A DNA stretch of 64,000 nucleotides. It comes from Gluconobacter cerinus. Its GTDB lineage: Bacteria; Pseudomonadota; Alphaproteobacteria; Acetobacterales; Acetobacteraceae. The position numbers were made by a program, and so were the translations under genes. The stretch lies in assembly GCF_002723935.1 (NCBI RefSeq), contig NZ_BEWM01000002.1, positions 310,001 through 374,000 of the forward strand. The letters run 5' to 3'. The notes under the pieces were generated by a model. That model ran no database searches. It was given only the letters and a program-made list of their open reading frames with translations, and was not told where the DNA came from. Shown here one piece after another: positions 54,547-62,154 of the stretch. Numbering within the stretch: position 1 is the stretch's first letter; each line of letters begins with the position of its first letter.

Positions 54547-55590
54547 TCAGGCCATCTGGAAAACTGCCTTACGGAACAGGGAGCGCACGCCCTCGGCATC
54601 CACCTCTGTGCAGATCTGAACAGATGGGCGATTGTCCCAGTCTCCGGGTGGATAAACCCGACCGTCTGCTTTTTGAACTGATTCACCAAGGGTAACGCCT
54701 TCCGTCGAGACGCGAACAGCACCTTTTTGGGTTTTGAACAATTCCGGCGCAATCACGTATGCTGCAGCAGAGGCATCGTTGACATAAATGCCGTCCAGAC
54801 CAAGCCCCCGATGAAACATCATGTAGACCCGCGTGATATCCCACAGGAAACGCCCTGACTGGCCCCCATGCTGGCGCAGGTTTTCGAAGTAGGCGTCTGT
54901 CATCAGGGTTTGTGTCGTGACATCGAGCCCTACGATTGTCACCGGCCAACGCGCGGCACAGATCTCATCGGCAGCTCGTGGATCCCCATGGAAATTGGCT
55001 TCCGCCGCGGGTGTCACATTTCCCCGTGCATCGTGATGCCCGAATGCGCCGCCCATCAGCACGACATCCTTCACCAAACTGGCAATGTCTGGCGCCTTGC
55101 GCAGAGCGAGCGCGAGATTGGTCATGTGTCCTGTCGCGACGAGAGTGATCTCGTGTGGGTTGGCGCGCACCAGATCAATGATGAGATCTTGCGCGGGGCG
55201 AGGATCGAGTTTTTTGTGGACGGCCGAGAGAGGAATATCTCCCAGAGCGTTTCGTCCATGAATGGTGACAGGAGGGGACGATGTCACACCATCCAGAGAC
55301 GCGCCTTGGCCTTTTGAAACCGGGACATCGATCCGGAAGCGTTCGGCCAGATAGAGCGCATTGCGTGTTGTGGTGTCGATCAATCCATTACCGGCCGCAG
55401 TCGTAATGCCCACCAGCTCGATGTTTGGCGTGCCATGCAGCAAAAGAAGCGCCATTGCGTCATCAATGCCGGGATCTGTGTCGAAAATGACTTTTCGTGA
55501 GGCAGGTGCAGCGCGGGCCATATTCGGGAGCAGAGACAAGGATGCAAACCCGGCGGACTGAGCGAGCAGGGAGCGACGGGACAGGCGCAT
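54547..55590 (-). CDS. Exported inosine-uridine-type nucleoside hydrolase
   Basis: A 347-residue hydrolase that splits nucleosides into base and ribose. An N-terminal signal resembles a Tat signal (SRRSLLAQS, hydrophobic core, cleavage near ARA-APAS). The family motif DTDPGIDDAMALLLL binds calcium; VLMGGAFGHHDARGNVTPAAEANFHGDPRAA is the second conserved block. The C-terminal site reads YVNDASAA, where many family members have His-Asp-Pro; the Asn for His change may affect base specificity. It probably acts in the periplasm. Confidence 0.88.
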   Translation of the reverse strand: MRLSRRSLLAQSAGFASLSLLPNMARAAPASRKVIFDTDPGIDDAMALLLLHGTPNIELVGITTAAGNGLIDTTTRNALYLAERFRIDVPVSKGQGASLDGVTSSPPVTIHGRNALGDIPLSAVHKKLDPRPAQDLIIDLVRANPHEITLVATGHMTNLALALRKAPDIASLVKDVVLMGGAFGHHDARGNVTPAAEANFHGDPRAADEICAARWPVTIVGLDVTTQTLMTDAYFENLRQHGGQSGRFLWDITRVYMMFHRGLGLDGIYVNDASAAAYVIAPELFKTQKGAVRVSTEGVTLGESVQKADGRVYPPGDWDNRPSVQICTEVDAEGVRSLFRKAVFQMA

Positions 55591-55658
55591 GACAGGTCAT
55601 TCCTTGAGAAAACGAACTTACCGTTACCATCAAGGAATGACCTGTCTGCGGCAAGCTT

Positions 55659-56066
55659 TTAGCGGAGCCTGATTGCGAAGCGTCCTGGACCAGCGGCGGC
55701 AAGAGCGAGCAGGCCACCTGCAATGCTGATGTTTTTGTAGAAATGGATCATCATGTCGTAGCGGAGCATTCCGGACATCGTCCAGAAATGATGGCCGATC
55801 AGCCCTGTCACGATGGTGTAGAGGGCAAGAACAATCGCAATGGGTTCCACTAAAATGCCGCCAAGCAAAGCCAGTCCTGCCCCGAGCTCCACGACGATAG
55901 CGAGGATGGCTGACAGGGTGGGAACAGGCGCGCCGGTCTGAATCATGTAAGATACTGCTGCGGGGAAGTCTGCGAGTTTGCCCCATCCCATCACGAGGAA
56001 AAGACCAGCGAGCAATACGCGACCTGTGAGGAGAAGGGCATCGCGAGGCAGAAGATTGGTGAGCAT
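55659..56066 (-). CDS. DoxX-family membrane protein
   Basis: A 135-residue inner-membrane protein with four hydrophobic helices (about residues 7-30, 50-70, 75-95 and 105-125). The LLAGLFLVMGWGKLADFPA and GLALLGGILVEPIAIVLALYTIVT segments are typical of the DoxX/SURF4-like family. Members are linked to thiosulfate or quinone-related redox functions in some organisms, but the role here is unknown. It lies between the nucleoside hydrolase and an AT-rich gap. Confidence 0.85.
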   Translation of the reverse strand: MLTNLLPRDALLLTGRVLLAGLFLVMGWGKLADFPAAVSYMIQTGAPVPTLSAILAIVVELGAGLALLGGILVEPIAIVLALYTIVTGLIGHHFWTMSGMLRYDMMIHFYKNISIAGGLLALAAAGPGRFAIRLR

Positions 56067-56287
56067 CGGGAAAATCTTTCGAAGCAGAAGAACTGCCTTG
56101 AAAATATGAAAAGTAGATATTTTAAAAAATAGAAATGATGGAATGGTATGATTTCCAAAATGCTCATTATCGGGTTTTTACATCTCCCTTCGGCCTGGCA
56201 GGAAACCCCTGTCTGCGGCTTCTTTTAGGAGCTTTGACGGTTTTGTGTTAGCAGCTGAAACATGACGATGTTCGTGACCTGTTTCCC
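56067..56287. other. AT-rich gap between DoxX and HtrA genes
   Basis: About 220 bp of AT-rich sequence between divergent genes. It likely holds both promoters; I see no ORF or RNA. Confidence 0.4.
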
Positions 56288-57532
56288 ATGAATCGCTCTC
56301 TTCAGGCCGCTGCAATCGGGGCCGGAACAGCGACTGTCGTGACAGTAGGCCTGATGCTGGCATTGCGTCTGCACAGCCACGGAGAGCAACACGCTCCCAC
56401 ATCTCAGCCTGCTGCAACGACCATTCAACAGCAGGCCGTCAAACCGCTTTCGTCCGTTAGTCCGGACAGCCCTTTGGCAGGAGAAAGCACGGACGCACAC
56501 GGGATTCCGACACAGCCTCCGGTGCCCGCCGCGGCACCGGCACTGCCTCCCTTGTTGGTTAAATACGGTCCTCTGAGTTTTGCGCCGCTTGTGCGTCAGG
56601 TCATTCCGGCCGTTGTGAACATTGCCATTACCCAGAGCAGCCCGGACGGCCATGATCACGTTCCACCGCAAATCAAGGGAACCCCGCTGGAGAAGCGCTA
56701 TCATGACCGCATGAAGCGCCAGCAGGACGAAATGGTTGGCGCAGGCTCGGGCTTCATCGTGGATGCGACCGGAATCATTGTGACCAACCGGCACGTTGTC
56801 GGTGGAGCGGACAAGGTGGTCGTCTCCCTTTCCAACGGTCATGAAATGCCGGCACGCCTTCTGGGAGCTGATCCGCTGACGGATATTGCCGTCATCAAGG
56901 TTGATAGTCCTGAGCCGCTGCCGCACGTCACCTGGGGCGACAGCCGCCAGACGGATATCGGAGACTGGATTCTGGTGGCAGGGAATCCGTTCGGGTTTGG
57001 CTCGTCTGTGACGGCGGGCATTGTTTCCGCCGTAGGGCGTGACCTGGGTATCGGCTCCCTGGACGATTTCATTCAGCTCGATGCCCCCATCAATCCGGGA
57101 AATTCTGGCGGCCCGGCCTTCAATATGCGGGGACAGGTCGTGGCGGTGAATGCTGCCATCGTGACGCCTGCTGGGGGCTCCGTAGGTATTGGTTTTGGTA
57201 TTCCGTCTGAAATCGTCGCCCCGATCGTGGCTGAAATCGAAGCAACCGGGCATGTCGAGCACGGCTGGCTCGGTATTACCCTTGATGACGGGGACACGGA
57301 CGTCGGTATTGCGGGTGTCGATAACGGCGGGCCGGCCCAGAAAAGCGGTCTGCGCCGTGGCGACATCGTGCGGCAGGTAGATGGAGCGCCCGTCATCAGC
57401 GCCCGTATGCTGCTGCGGAGCATCGCTGCGGCCCGGCCGGGCATGGTTCTGAATTTTGGCGTCAGGCGTGGCGGCACGGACCTGACGCTTCCCGTTCATA
57501 TCGGACCACGCCCCAAGAACGCGGATAACTGA
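56288..57532 (+). CDS. HtrA/DegP-type serine protease with one PDZ domain
   Basis: A 414-residue envelope protease. A single N-terminal hydrophobic segment (about 10-26) anchors or exports it. A Pro/Ala linker follows (to about 90), then the trypsin-like domain with His169 in TNRHVV, Asp199 in DIAVIKV and Ser273 in GNSGGP. One PDZ domain (about 310-400) ends the protein. One PDZ and the anchor fit the DegS/HhoB type rather than a two-PDZ DegP. The gene precedes an OmpR-type regulator and its kinase, suggesting an envelope-stress operon. Confidence 0.92.
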   Translation: MNRSLQAAAIGAGTATVVTVGLMLALRLHSHGEQHAPTSQPAATTIQQQAVKPLSSVSPDSPLAGESTDAHGIPTQPPVPAAAPALPPLLVKYGPLSFAPLVRQVIPAVVNIAITQSSPDGHDHVPPQIKGTPLEKRYHDRMKRQQDEMVGAGSGFIVDATGIIVTNRHVVGGADKVVVSLSNGHEMPARLLGADPLTDIAVIKVDSPEPLPHVTWGDSRQTDIGDWILVAGNPFGFGSSVTAGIVSAVGRDLGIGSLDDFIQLDAPINPGNSGGPAFNMRGQVVAVNAAIVTPAGGSVGIGFGIPSEIVAPIVAEIEATGHVEHGWLGITLDDGDTDVGIAGVDNGGPAQKSGLRRGDIVRQVDGAPVISARMLLRSIAAARPGMVLNFGVRRGGTDLTLPVHIGPRPKNADN

Positions 57533-57622
57533 TCGAGCCTCCACTTTGACCCGTGGACACAAGCCGGTATTCTGAGGCCCTGATACGGCGCCCAGTCGCC
57601 CGGAAGGAAGAGAGTAAAATCA

Positions 57623-58303
57623 ATGCGTATCCTGCTCGTTGAGGACGATTCCACAGTCCGCGCCTTTGTGCTCAAGGGATTGCGTGAAGCCGGGCACGTC
57701 GTGGATGAGGCGGATAACGGCAAGGATGGTCTGTTTCTGGCTGTCAGTGAAAATTATGACGTTGTGATCCTGGACCGCATGCTGCCCGGCGGGATTGACG
57801 GCCTGCGTATTCTGGAAACGCTGCGTGGACAGCAGAATGCGACGCCGGTTCTGTTGCTGTCCGCTCTGGCAGATGTTGATGAACGAGTGGCTGGCCTGAA
57901 GGCTGGTGGCGATGACTACATGACAAAGCCATTTGCCTTCTCAGAGCTTCTGGCCCGGATTGAGGCGCTCGGCCGCCGTGGCCGTCCTGAGTCTGCCCCT
58001 CAGACACGTCTGACTGTGGGCGATCTGGAGATGGATCTCCTTTCCCGGACTGTGAAGCGTGGGAACGAGAAGATTGATCTTCAGCCCCGCGAATTTCGTC
58101 TGCTGGAATTTTTGATTCGTCATGCGGGGCAGGTCGTCACGCGGACCATGTTGCTGGAGCGCGTGTGGGACTATCATTTTGACCCACAGACCAACGTGAT
58201 TGACGTGCATGTTTCACGCCTGCGCCAGAAAGTGGACAAGCCGTTTGCAACCCCCCTCATCCATACGATCCGCAACGCCGGATACATCCTGCGCGCGGAC
58301 TGA
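57623..58303 (+). CDS. OmpR-family response regulator
   Basis: A 226-residue regulator with a receiver domain (MRILLVEDDSTVRAFVLKGL, phospho-acceptor Asp51, conserved Lys102 in MTKPF) and a C-terminal winged helix of the OmpR/PhoB type (LQPREFRLLEFLIRHAGQVVTRTMLLERVWDYHFDPQTNVIDVHVSRLRQK). A good ribosome site precedes the start. The kinase gene begins four bases after its stop, and an HtrA gene precedes it by 90 bp. The regulon is not known, but the context points to envelope stress. Confidence 0.95.
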   Translation: MRILLVEDDSTVRAFVLKGLREAGHVVDEADNGKDGLFLAVSENYDVVILDRMLPGGIDGLRILETLRGQQNATPVLLLSALADVDERVAGLKAGGDDYMTKPFAFSELLARIEALGRRGRPESAPQTRLTVGDLEMDLLSRTVKRGNEKIDLQPREFRLLEFLIRHAGQVVTRTMLLERVWDYHFDPQTNVIDVHVSRLRQKVDKPFATPLIHTIRNAGYILRAD

Positions 58304-58306
58304 CCC

Positions 58307-59719
58307 GTGAAAATCTGGCGCGGGTTTCGCCGTCTCGGGAAGCGTTTGCGCTGGCCGATCCGGTCTGCAGGGCTGAATTTTGCCCTCGCCTACGGGTTGG
58401 TGTTCATCATTTCTGCGGGCGTGTTCCTGTCGTTCATCTGGTGGAACACCACTGGCCAGCTTGACCGCCAGGTCGAAGCTGCTGTGCAGGTGGATGCCCA
58501 CGATCTGGCACAACGCTGGGTTCATGGTGGCCCGGCGGCTCTGGCGCTCGCCATTCAGGACCGATTGGATCAGAACGTCGAAGATGACGAGCTGTATTTG
58601 CTCGTCGGGCCTGATGGTCGCAAATATGCTGGAAATCTACCGGGCTGGCCTGTGGTCATCACCCAGATGGATGAGTTTTATGAACTCTCCATCCGTCGGG
58701 ATGGTTTTCGCACCCAAGCCAAGATGCACGCCTTTCCGCTATCGGAAGGCTTTCGCCTGATTGTTGGTCGGGATGTTCGGGGCCGTCAGGTCGTCCGGCA
58801 CGTTCTGACCGATACGCTCATCTGGGCCTGGGTCATGGTGTCGCTGCTGGCGGCGGGTGGAACGCTCGCCATTCGGCGGATTTTCCGACAGGTTGTGCGC
58901 TCCATTGCCCGCACGACGTCTGCTGTAGCGCAGGGAGACCTTAGTCGTCGCATACCGCTGACCGGCAATGAAACCGATCTTGTCGCTCAGACGGTTAACA
59001 CCATGCTCGAACGTATCAACCGTTTGATGGATGGCGTGCGGCAGGTCTCGAATGCCATTGCCCATGACCTGAGAACACCCATTGCACGAGCGCGCGCGCG
59101 TCTGGAAGATGCGAGCCTGACTGCTACGTCTGAAGACGAGCTCCGCGCGGCGATTGATCGTGCCGTTCTGGATCTGGACCATGTGACGTCTATTTTCGAA
59201 GCTCTTCTGCGTATCGCCCAGCTTGAAGCTGGCGCGCAGCGGGCGGCGTTTACAGTGCTGGACATTCCGCCTTTGCTGGAAGGTCTGAGCGAGCTTTATG
59301 AAGCATCCATGGAAGATGCTGGTCTGAAACTCGATTTCCGGATCGGGGCACTGGCGCGGGTCAATGGAGACCCGCATCTTCTTCAGCAGGCCGTTGCCAA
59401 TCTTCTCGATAATGCCATCAAATTCGCGCCGGAAAATACGACGATCACCCTCTCTGCCGTCATGCAGAAAGGGCGTGTTGCCGTCAGTGTTTCGGATCAG
59501 GGCCCCGGCATGAGTGAACAAGACATGGCCCGTGCGTCAGAGCGATTTTTCCGTGCAGAAACAGCGCGGAATACCCCCGGCGCAGGGCTTGGGCTTTCTC
59601 TGGTGCAGGCCGTTGTTCAACTGCACGGTGGAACCATGGAGCTCTCGGACGGAAAGCCGGGACTGCGAGTAACACTGCTTTTGCCAGCTCTTCAGAATGC
59701 AAAGACCCTCCCTGCATGA
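58307..59719 (+). CDS. Sensor histidine kinase
   Basis: A 470-residue kinase that probably phosphorylates the regulator encoded immediately upstream. It has a first membrane helix (about 26-46), a periplasmic sensor region (about 47-165), a second helix (about 168-188), then a HAMP domain. The HisKA box has His253 in AIAHDLRTP, and the ATPase domain carries NLLDNAIKF, DQGPGMSE and GAGLGLSLVQA (N, G1 and G2 boxes). The start GTG 58307 gives the normal length. Confidence 0.95.
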   Translation: MKIWRGFRRLGKRLRWPIRSAGLNFALAYGLVFIISAGVFLSFIWWNTTGQLDRQVEAAVQVDAHDLAQRWVHGGPAALALAIQDRLDQNVEDDELYLLVGPDGRKYAGNLPGWPVVITQMDEFYELSIRRDGFRTQAKMHAFPLSEGFRLIVGRDVRGRQVVRHVLTDTLIWAWVMVSLLAAGGTLAIRRIFRQVVRSIARTTSAVAQGDLSRRIPLTGNETDLVAQTVNTMLERINRLMDGVRQVSNAIAHDLRTPIARARARLEDASLTATSEDELRAAIDRAVLDLDHVTSIFEALLRIAQLEAGAQRAAFTVLDIPPLLEGLSELYEASMEDAGLKLDFRIGALARVNGDPHLLQQAVANLLDNAIKFAPENTTITLSAVMQKGRVAVSVSDQGPGMSEQDMARASERFFRAETARNTPGAGLGLSLVQAVVQLHGGTMELSDGKPGLRVTLLLPALQNAKTLPA

Positions 59720-59777
59720 CGGAAGTTTCATTCCTCCCTCACCCGTGGCTTAGGTGAGACTGTGTAAAGAGGGCGGA

Positions 59778-60128
59778 ATGCGCCTTCTGCCTCCAATGTC
59801 TGTCTGTCTTCTGGGTCTGGTGGGAAGCCTTGCGGCTGCCCCGGCTGGACATGCGCCACCGCAGAATGCGCCTGCCCGACCTGTCCCCGGGAAAGAAGAA
59901 GGCGTAATTTCTGTGACGTCTGACAGCGCGGAATACTGCACCCAGCTGACACAAAACGTGGATCATCTTCTGGCGACACCCCATGGAATCCCTGTTGGGG
60001 CTATGGACGATGCGCATCGTCTCCGGATTGAAGGCGATACACTGTGCAAGCACCATCACCTGCGGGCAGGGATCGCGAGGCTGCGTCGTGCGTTGGTCCT
60101 TTTGGAACATAGTCAGGAGCACTCATGA
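59778..60128 (+). CDS. Small secreted Cys/His-containing protein, unknown
   Basis: A 116-residue protein with a signal peptide (about residues 1-22) and a Pro/Ala linker. The mature part has two cysteines, Cys54 in EYCTQL and Cys90 in GDTLCKHHHLRAGIARLRRAL, with a His cluster between. The second motif is reminiscent of small conserved proteins in Acetobacteraceae, but no function is known to me. Its stop codon overlaps the next gene's ATG (ATGA), so it is coupled to the SIMPL-domain gene. Confidence 0.65.
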   Translation: MRLLPPMSVCLLGLVGSLAAAPAGHAPPQNAPARPVPGKEEGVISVTSDSAEYCTQLTQNVDHLLATPHGIPVGAMDDAHRLRIEGDTLCKHHHLRAGIARLRRALVLLEHSQEHS

Positions 60129-60826
60129 AGCGTCTTTTCCGTCTGGCCACCCCACTCGCTGTCCTGTCTCTGGCAATTTGCTGTCAGGCCCGGGCAACAG
60201 AACCCCAGACGACCGGGACAGAGCTGGATTTCACAGTCACGGGTGAAGCCCATGCCGCGCCAACGCTTTTGACGGTGCGTCTTTTCGGGCGAGTGGACAG
60301 TGCCTCTGCCATCGAAGCGCAGAAAACCCTGAATGCCCATATGGCCGAAGCCATGAAAATGGCATCCGGGGTGTCAGGAATTGAGGCACAAGCTGGCAGT
60401 TATTCCCTGTCGGACCAGACGCCAGAGCATGGTCCGACGCGCTGGACCGCCCGTCAGGATCTGAGTCTGAGCGGGAAGGACCCCGTGTCTCTTCTGGATT
60501 TGTCAGGCAAGCTGCAAAGTCACGGTTTGATGATGGATGGCCTGGACTGGTCTCTGGACTCCGAAACGCGGGAGACCTTACTGCGCCAGGCCCGTACCCA
60601 GGCACTCCAGAAAGTCCGGCAGGAAGCCGATGAAAGTGCCAGAACGCTGGGGCTACATGTTGTGCGACTGAAGCAGGTTCGAGTGTCTTCGATGGAACCG
60701 GGCCCGCGGCCGGTCATGTTGATGGCGGCTCGTGCGGCTAGCGATTCGTTCACACCGCCACAAGGTACTCCGCAGGAACAAACCCTTCGCGTTACAGTGA
60801 GTGTTGAAGCCGAACTGGCTCCCTGA
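60125..60826 (+). CDS. SIMPL-domain (DUF541) exported protein
   Basis: A 233-residue protein with a signal peptide (about residues 1-24, cleavage near CQARA). The SIMPL fold features are VTGEAHAAPTLLTVRLFGRVDS, EAQAGSYSLSDQTPEHG, and a C-terminal LHVVRLKQVRVSS and LRVTVSVEAEL. SIMPL proteins are periplasmic and of unknown mechanism, some linked to oxidative stress resistance. The ATG overlaps the previous gene, and the next gene starts one base after its stop, so three genes form an operon. Confidence 0.85.
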   Translation: MKRLFRLATPLAVLSLAICCQARATEPQTTGTELDFTVTGEAHAAPTLLTVRLFGRVDSASAIEAQKTLNAHMAEAMKMASGVSGIEAQAGSYSLSDQTPEHGPTRWTARQDLSLSGKDPVSLLDLSGKLQSHGLMMDGLDWSLDSETRETLLRQARTQALQKVRQEADESARTLGLHVVRLKQVRVSSMEPGPRPVMLMAARAASDSFTPPQGTPQEQTLRVTVSVEAELAP

Positions 60827-60827
60827 C

Positions 60828-61184
60828 ATGTCACGTTTGACAGTCTGGCATGATGGAAACTGTCCTTTATGCCAACGTGAAATCGCCTTGATGCGTCGGC
60901 TGGACCGGCGTGGAAACATCGACTTCATTGATGCCTCCGGAGAAATTGCGGATTGCCCGTTAGACCGTGCAGCCTTGCTCGCCCGGTTTCACGCACGCGA
61001 GGGCGAGCAGCTCTATGACGGCGCGGCTGCTTTTGCGGCCATGTGGCGTGCTATTCCGGTTCTCCGGCCTTTGGGCGAAGTCGCCCGTTATCCGCTGGTG
61101 CTTAAAGGCCTTGAGGCCCTGTATGGGCAGTTTTTAAAGGTACGGCCCATCCTTCAACGGCTGGTTCGCAAGGCCGGCCGATAA
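60828..61184 (+). CDS. DCC-family thiol-disulfide oxidoreductase-like protein (DUF393)
   Basis: A 118-residue protein with the DCC motif DGNCPLCQREI (Cys15 and Cys18 CxxC) near the start. A DFIDASGEIADCPLDRAALLARFHA segment and a C-terminal AFAAMWRAIPVLRPLG are also conserved in the family. DCC proteins are small thioredoxin-like redox proteins. It is the third gene of a coupled set with the Cys/His protein and the SIMPL protein, so redox function in the envelope is a reasonable guess, though this one has no signal peptide. Confidence 0.85.
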   Translation: MSRLTVWHDGNCPLCQREIALMRRLDRRGNIDFIDASGEIADCPLDRAALLARFHAREGEQLYDGAAAFAAMWRAIPVLRPLGEVARYPLVLKGLEALYGQFLKVRPILQRLVRKAGR

Positions 61185-61271
61185 GGCATCCTTCATTTTT
61201 TATTCGGAATAGTTGTACAAATTGTAAAATTCAGACATGGTTTGACATGAAATGTCGTAAAGGGCTGTGTC

Positions 61272-62147
61272 ATGAAAGTCTGGATGCCTCTTGTTGCCGC
61301 ATTGCTTGCCTTAGCGCCTTCTCTTCACGCTCAGGAGAAACTGGTCGTACAGGGTTACTCTGCCGATCAGACCCGACATGCCGTGGAAGAAATTGTTCAG
61401 CCTGCCAATGGTCGTCAGATTGCTCGTTGGGACCGAACGGTCTGTTCGCAGTTCATTGGTTTTCCAGCCGGGGTGGAAGAAAATTTTCAGACCCATCTGA
61501 CGGAGCGTTTTGCGAAATATGGTGTTCACCTGCGGGCGAATTGCAGGATACCCCGGCTTTTCATTCTCGCGACTGTCCATGAAGACGATCTCATCTCCCA
61601 TATTCTGGATCGTGATCCCTATCTCATGCAGGGTCTCGACACATCGCCCGTGTTTACTGACAACATCCGTCTTCCGTCTCCACGCGTGAAGAAAGCCCTG
61701 CAGGAAAGTTATCCTGTTCGCTGGTTTGCGGATGTCGGGATTGAGGACACGTACCACATGCCCATGCATGTTGGTCCCACACTTATGGCCCCAGCTTATG
61801 TGCATGAGCCGTTAATGACGTCTTTCCTCGGATCACAGACGGTCGAAACAATCAAGTATATGGCTGTGACGGTAGATCTTTCGAAGATGGATGGCGTTTC
61901 ATGGCCGTCTCTTTACGAGTATGTCTCCATGATTGCTCTCACAAATCCGGCGCTTAAGGATTACGACACCACAGAGAGCATTCTGGGCAGCTTTGTGCAG
62001 AAGAAGCAGCCACAGCAGGGGAGTTTTTCCATGACCAACCTTGATGACGCGATTGTTCATCAGGTCTATTCCCTGGACCCTGCTGAAGATGGCCGCTCAG
62101 AGACGCAGAAAATTACGTGGGACGTTACGGCCAGTCTTCATCACTGA
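61272..62147 (+). CDS. Secreted protein of unknown function
   Basis: A 291-residue protein with a clear signal peptide (MKVWMPLVAALLALAPSLHA, cleavage after LHA). The mature part has two cysteines (CSQFIGFPAGVEENFQTHL and CRIPRLFILATV), the segment RWFADVGIEDTYHMPMHVGPTLMAP and a C-terminal YEYVSMIALTNPALKDYDT. Such proteins recur in sphingomonads and acetic acid bacteria as conserved hypotheticals. I recognise no enzymatic motif. It ends seven bases before the convergent putA gene. Confidence 0.7.
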   Translation: MKVWMPLVAALLALAPSLHAQEKLVVQGYSADQTRHAVEEIVQPANGRQIARWDRTVCSQFIGFPAGVEENFQTHLTERFAKYGVHLRANCRIPRLFILATVHEDDLISHILDRDPYLMQGLDTSPVFTDNIRLPSPRVKKALQESYPVRWFADVGIEDTYHMPMHVGPTLMAPAYVHEPLMTSFLGSQTVETIKYMAVTVDLSKMDGVSWPSLYEYVSMIALTNPALKDYDTTESILGSFVQKKQPQQGSFSMTNLDDAIVHQVYSLDPAEDGRSETQKITWDVTASLHH

Positions 62148-62154
62148 AGTGCTT

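Noticed and set aside
56225-57562. A 445-codon frame opposite the HtrA gene
   Set aside because: It is antisense to an intact protease gene with its catalytic triad; the frame follows from codon bias.
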